Source of the DNA: Bdellovibrio sp.
GTDB taxonomy: Bacteria > Bdellovibrionota > Bdellovibrionia > Bdellovibrionales > Bdellovibrionaceae
Direction of reading: 5' to 3'
DNA length: 64,000 nt
Assembly (NCBI GenBank): GCA_025359945.1
Contig: JANYDD010000077.1
Coordinates: 1 to 64,000 of the forward strand
Of the stretch, positions 62,203-64,000 are shown piece by piece; positions within the stretch are counted from its first letter, which is position 1; each line of letters opens with the position of its first letter. The notes under the pieces are model-generated. The model was given only the letters and a program-made list of their open reading frames with translations, was not told the origin of the DNA and ran no database searches. The position numbers were made by a program, and so were the translations under genes.

Positions 62203-63147
62203 ATGACCGACACGAAATCTAGAGACGTAATTATCATTGGATCTGGTCCCGCGGGGCTAACGGCTGCGATCTACGCTGCTCGCGCCCGGATGAATCCGCT
62301 GATGATCGAGGGCGAAGAATCCGGCGGACAACTGATGATCACCACAGAAGTTGAGAATTTTCCGGGCTTTGAACACGGGATTACGGGTCCGCAACTGATC
62401 GAAGTTATGCGAAAACAAGCGCAGCGCTTTGGGACGGAATTTATGACCAAAAACGTAAGCCGTGTCGATTTCTCGCAGCGTCCTTTCCAGGTCCAGGTCG
62501 GAAAAGAAACTTACTTTGCCAAAACGGTAATTGTGTCCACTGGCGCGAAAGCCAAATACCTGGGACTTGAAACCGAGAAAAAATATATGAACCGTGGGGT
62601 ATCGGCGTGCGCTACCTGCGACGGCGCCTTTTTCAAGGATGTTGATGTTGCGGTTGTCGGAGGCGGTGACACCGCCATGGAGGAAGCTCAGTTCCTAACC
62701 CGCTTTGCAAAAACTGTAACTATTATTCATCGACGCCAAGAGTTTCGGGCTTCAAAAATTATGGTCGAACGCGCCTTAAACAATCCCAAAATCAAAGTGC
62801 TTTGGAATCGCGAAGTTGTTGAAGTAGTTGGCGACGGCAAGCAGATGACGGGTCTAAAAATTAAAGACACAGAACCAAATTCAAACGGGCAAATTTCAGA
62901 TCTTTCTGCCGAGGGCTTATTTTTGGCCATTGGTCACCAACCGAACACTCAAATTTTCAAAGATATTTTAGACATTGATGAAAACGGATATTTGCTGACC
63001 AAGCCGGGTTCAACGTTGACAAAAATCCCCGGCATATTTGCCGCGGGTGATGTGCAGGATCACGTCTATCGGCAAGCCATCACAGCAGCGGGAACAGGTT
63101 GCATGGCTGCGATTGATGCCGAACGATGGTTGGAAGCGCATCGCTGA
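62203..63147 (+). CDS. trxB: Thioredoxin-disulfide reductase
   Basis: 314 residues, low-Mr TrxB. FAD motif G-S-G-P-A-G-L-T near 13, redox pair C136-A-T-C139, NADPH motif G-G-G-D-T-A-M-E near 152, and C-terminal F-A-A-G-D-V-Q-D near 281. Reduces thioredoxin with NADPH. Its TGA stop shares one base with the ATG of the next gene. Confidence 0.97.
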   Translation: MTDTKSRDVIIIGSGPAGLTAAIYAARARMNPLMIEGEESGGQLMITTEVENFPGFEHGITGPQLIEVMRKQAQRFGTEFMTKNVSRVDFSQRPFQVQVGKETYFAKTVIVSTGAKAKYLGLETEKKYMNRGVSACATCDGAFFKDVDVAVVGGGDTAMEEAQFLTRFAKTVTIIHRRQEFRASKIMVERALNNPKIKVLWNREVVEVVGDGKQMTGLKIKDTEPNSNGQISDLSAEGLFLAIGHQPNTQIFKDILDIDENGYLLTKPGSTLTKIPGIFAAGDVQDHVYRQAITAAGTGCMAAIDAERWLEAHR

Positions 63148-63650
63148 TGGCCAAGAAAAGGATCAACACCCAAGACTTAGTGAATCAGATCGAGAAGCTG
63201 GCGCGTGAACGTATGTCCCAGCAACCAGTGGTTTCGCTGGACCAGATCCGCGATTTAAAAACAAAACTAAATCCCAAAGTGATCCTAGTTATTGAAGACG
63301 ACGAAACCATGCGCCTGGCCCTGCAAAAAATTATCGAGAGCGAAGGGCATCTGGTTAAATTGGCCGCTGACGGGACCCAGCTTGCGCAAACTCTTCAGGA
63401 CCAAACTCCGGACTTGATTCTGATTGATATTGGATTGCCTTGGATCAATGGATTTGAATTGGCAGAGCTAATGAAAAACCACGCCGATTTAAAAAAAATT
63501 CCTTTGATTTTTGTCTCGGGAAAATCGACCCCCGAAGATATTAAGCAGGCCTTCGCACTGGGCGCAGACGATTTTATTAAAAAGCCTTTTGACATCGACA
63601 AGCTTAAAAAATCGATTCAAGTGTTGCTAAAAATTAAGCCCAACCTTTAG
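63147..63650 (+). CDS. Receiver-domain response regulator
   Basis: 167 residues. An N-terminal basic stretch of about 50 residues precedes a standard receiver: E-D-D-E near 52, phospho-acceptor Asp in L-I-D-I-G-L-P near 99, Lys in I-K-K-P-F near 147. No output domain, so it may act through protein contacts, as CheY-like proteins do. ATG overlaps the trxB stop (TGATG), suggesting co-translation with trxB. Confidence 0.9.
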   Translation: MAKKRINTQDLVNQIEKLARERMSQQPVVSLDQIRDLKTKLNPKVILVIEDDETMRLALQKIIESEGHLVKLAADGTQLAQTLQDQTPDLILIDIGLPWINGFELAELMKNHADLKKIPLIFVSGKSTPEDIKQAFALGADDFIKKPFDIDKLKKSIQVLLKIKPNL

Positions 63651-63723
63651 CCTAAAGTCTAGGGCGCTGTTTCCTTATCTATTTTTGGAAATGTCCGACA
63701 AGCATAGCGACACAAGGGGTTTT

Positions 63724-64000
63724 ATGTCGCAGGTGCGATTGGTAAATAAATTTGGTTTTAAGGGTTTGAAAGTTAAAACCAAGGACGCCGATCGTGATAA
63801 AAAGCAAGACTTTGAAAAAACCAAGCAACCCGATACGGACTTGGGAATTCCTGTCGACGAGGTTTCAGAAGAAATCACCGCCACCAAAAAAATTGTCGAT
63901 GATAACCAAGTGGTTCCAGAAATTTTAATCATCGGAAAGAAAACGACTTTTAGATCTAAAATTTTTGTTTATTCCGAGGGTGAAATCGTTTGCGACAAAC
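63724..64000 (+). CDS. Protein of unknown function, 5' part (cut by window end)
   Basis: A continuous open frame of 92 codons from an ATG with AAGGGG four bases upstream, still open at the window edge. It starts M-S-Q-V-R-L-V-N-K-F-G-F-K-G and is charged (K-T-K-D-A-D-R-D-K-K-Q-D-F-E), with a later L-I-I-G-K-K-T-T-F. No family recognised from this part. It is 73 bases after the receiver gene, so probably the next gene of the same strand. Confidence 0.7.
   Translation, partial: MSQVRLVNKFGFKGLKVKTKDADRDKKQDFEKTKQPDTDLGIPVDEVSEEITATKKIVDDNQVVPEILIIGKKTTFRSKIFVYSEGEIVCDK

Overview
The window is a gene-dense stretch of a Gram-negative chromosome with moderate G+C, frequent GTG/TTG starts and short intergenic gaps. 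An RND efflux pump, lipoproteins, a heptose epimerase, an A-type RNase P RNA, secreted trypsin-like proteases and many short-spaced gene strings suggest a Bdellovibrio-like (Bdellovibrionota) bacterium. That assignment is inference: there is no 16S rRNA in the window. No tRNA, rRNA, CRISPR array, prophage or full insertion sequence was seen.

Layout. 0-6 kb: two convergent RND permeases, the SrkA kinase, a lipoprotein, an unannotated 26-codon membrane peptide and rnpB with its terminator. 6-14 kb: a methyltransferase, then a leucine-degradation (liu-type) operon in which the methylcrotonyl-CoA carboxylase biotin carboxylase and the biotin carrier are separate genes. 14-19.5 kb: a six-gene minus-strand operon running panG-like, panB, panC, coaBC, coaX, panD, which takes ketoisovalerate and aspartate to 4'-phosphopantetheine. 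19.7-27 kb: a HAMP protein, a HAD nucleotidase, rhodanese and a tight operon of hpd, hmgA, ribD and two small genes. 27-35 kb: a lipoprotein trypsin, then hldD, a long aromatic amino acid hydroxylase and a TrmJ-like methylase; an S41 protease; a divergent SelO-like protein.

35-38 kb holds exported proteins of unknown function. One of them is interrupted by a 105-bp non-coding element with imperfect terminal inverted repeats and a 9-bp target duplication; conceptual excision restores the reading frame exactly. 38-46 kb: ATP-grasp protein, ExoIII, a penicillin-binding protein, a split PuuD-like pair (membrane domain plus lipoprotein cytochrome c) and a soluble histidine kinase. 46-53 kb is more accessory: a secreted trypsin, a Cys/Gly-rich secreted protein, an AAA ATPase with an internal deletion, a DksA-like protein that has lost its zinc cysteines, and an MNT/HEPN pair. 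53-64 kb: putrescine genes (agmatinase, speA) around a peptide-binding protein, a receiver-GGDEF protein, a CDF transporter/trmB/ferredoxin/SDR operon, trxB, a receiver protein and a gene cut by the window end.

Functionally, the amino acid catabolism genes (Phe to Tyr, Tyr to homogentisate, leucine to HMG-CoA) and the exported proteases fit a protein-consuming lifestyle. The CoA, riboflavin and polyamine genes show retained biosynthesis. The clearest unusual features are the 105-bp element, the deleted ATPase, the unbundled carboxylase and PuuD-like proteins, and short unannotated ORFs beside rnpB and the DksA-like gene.
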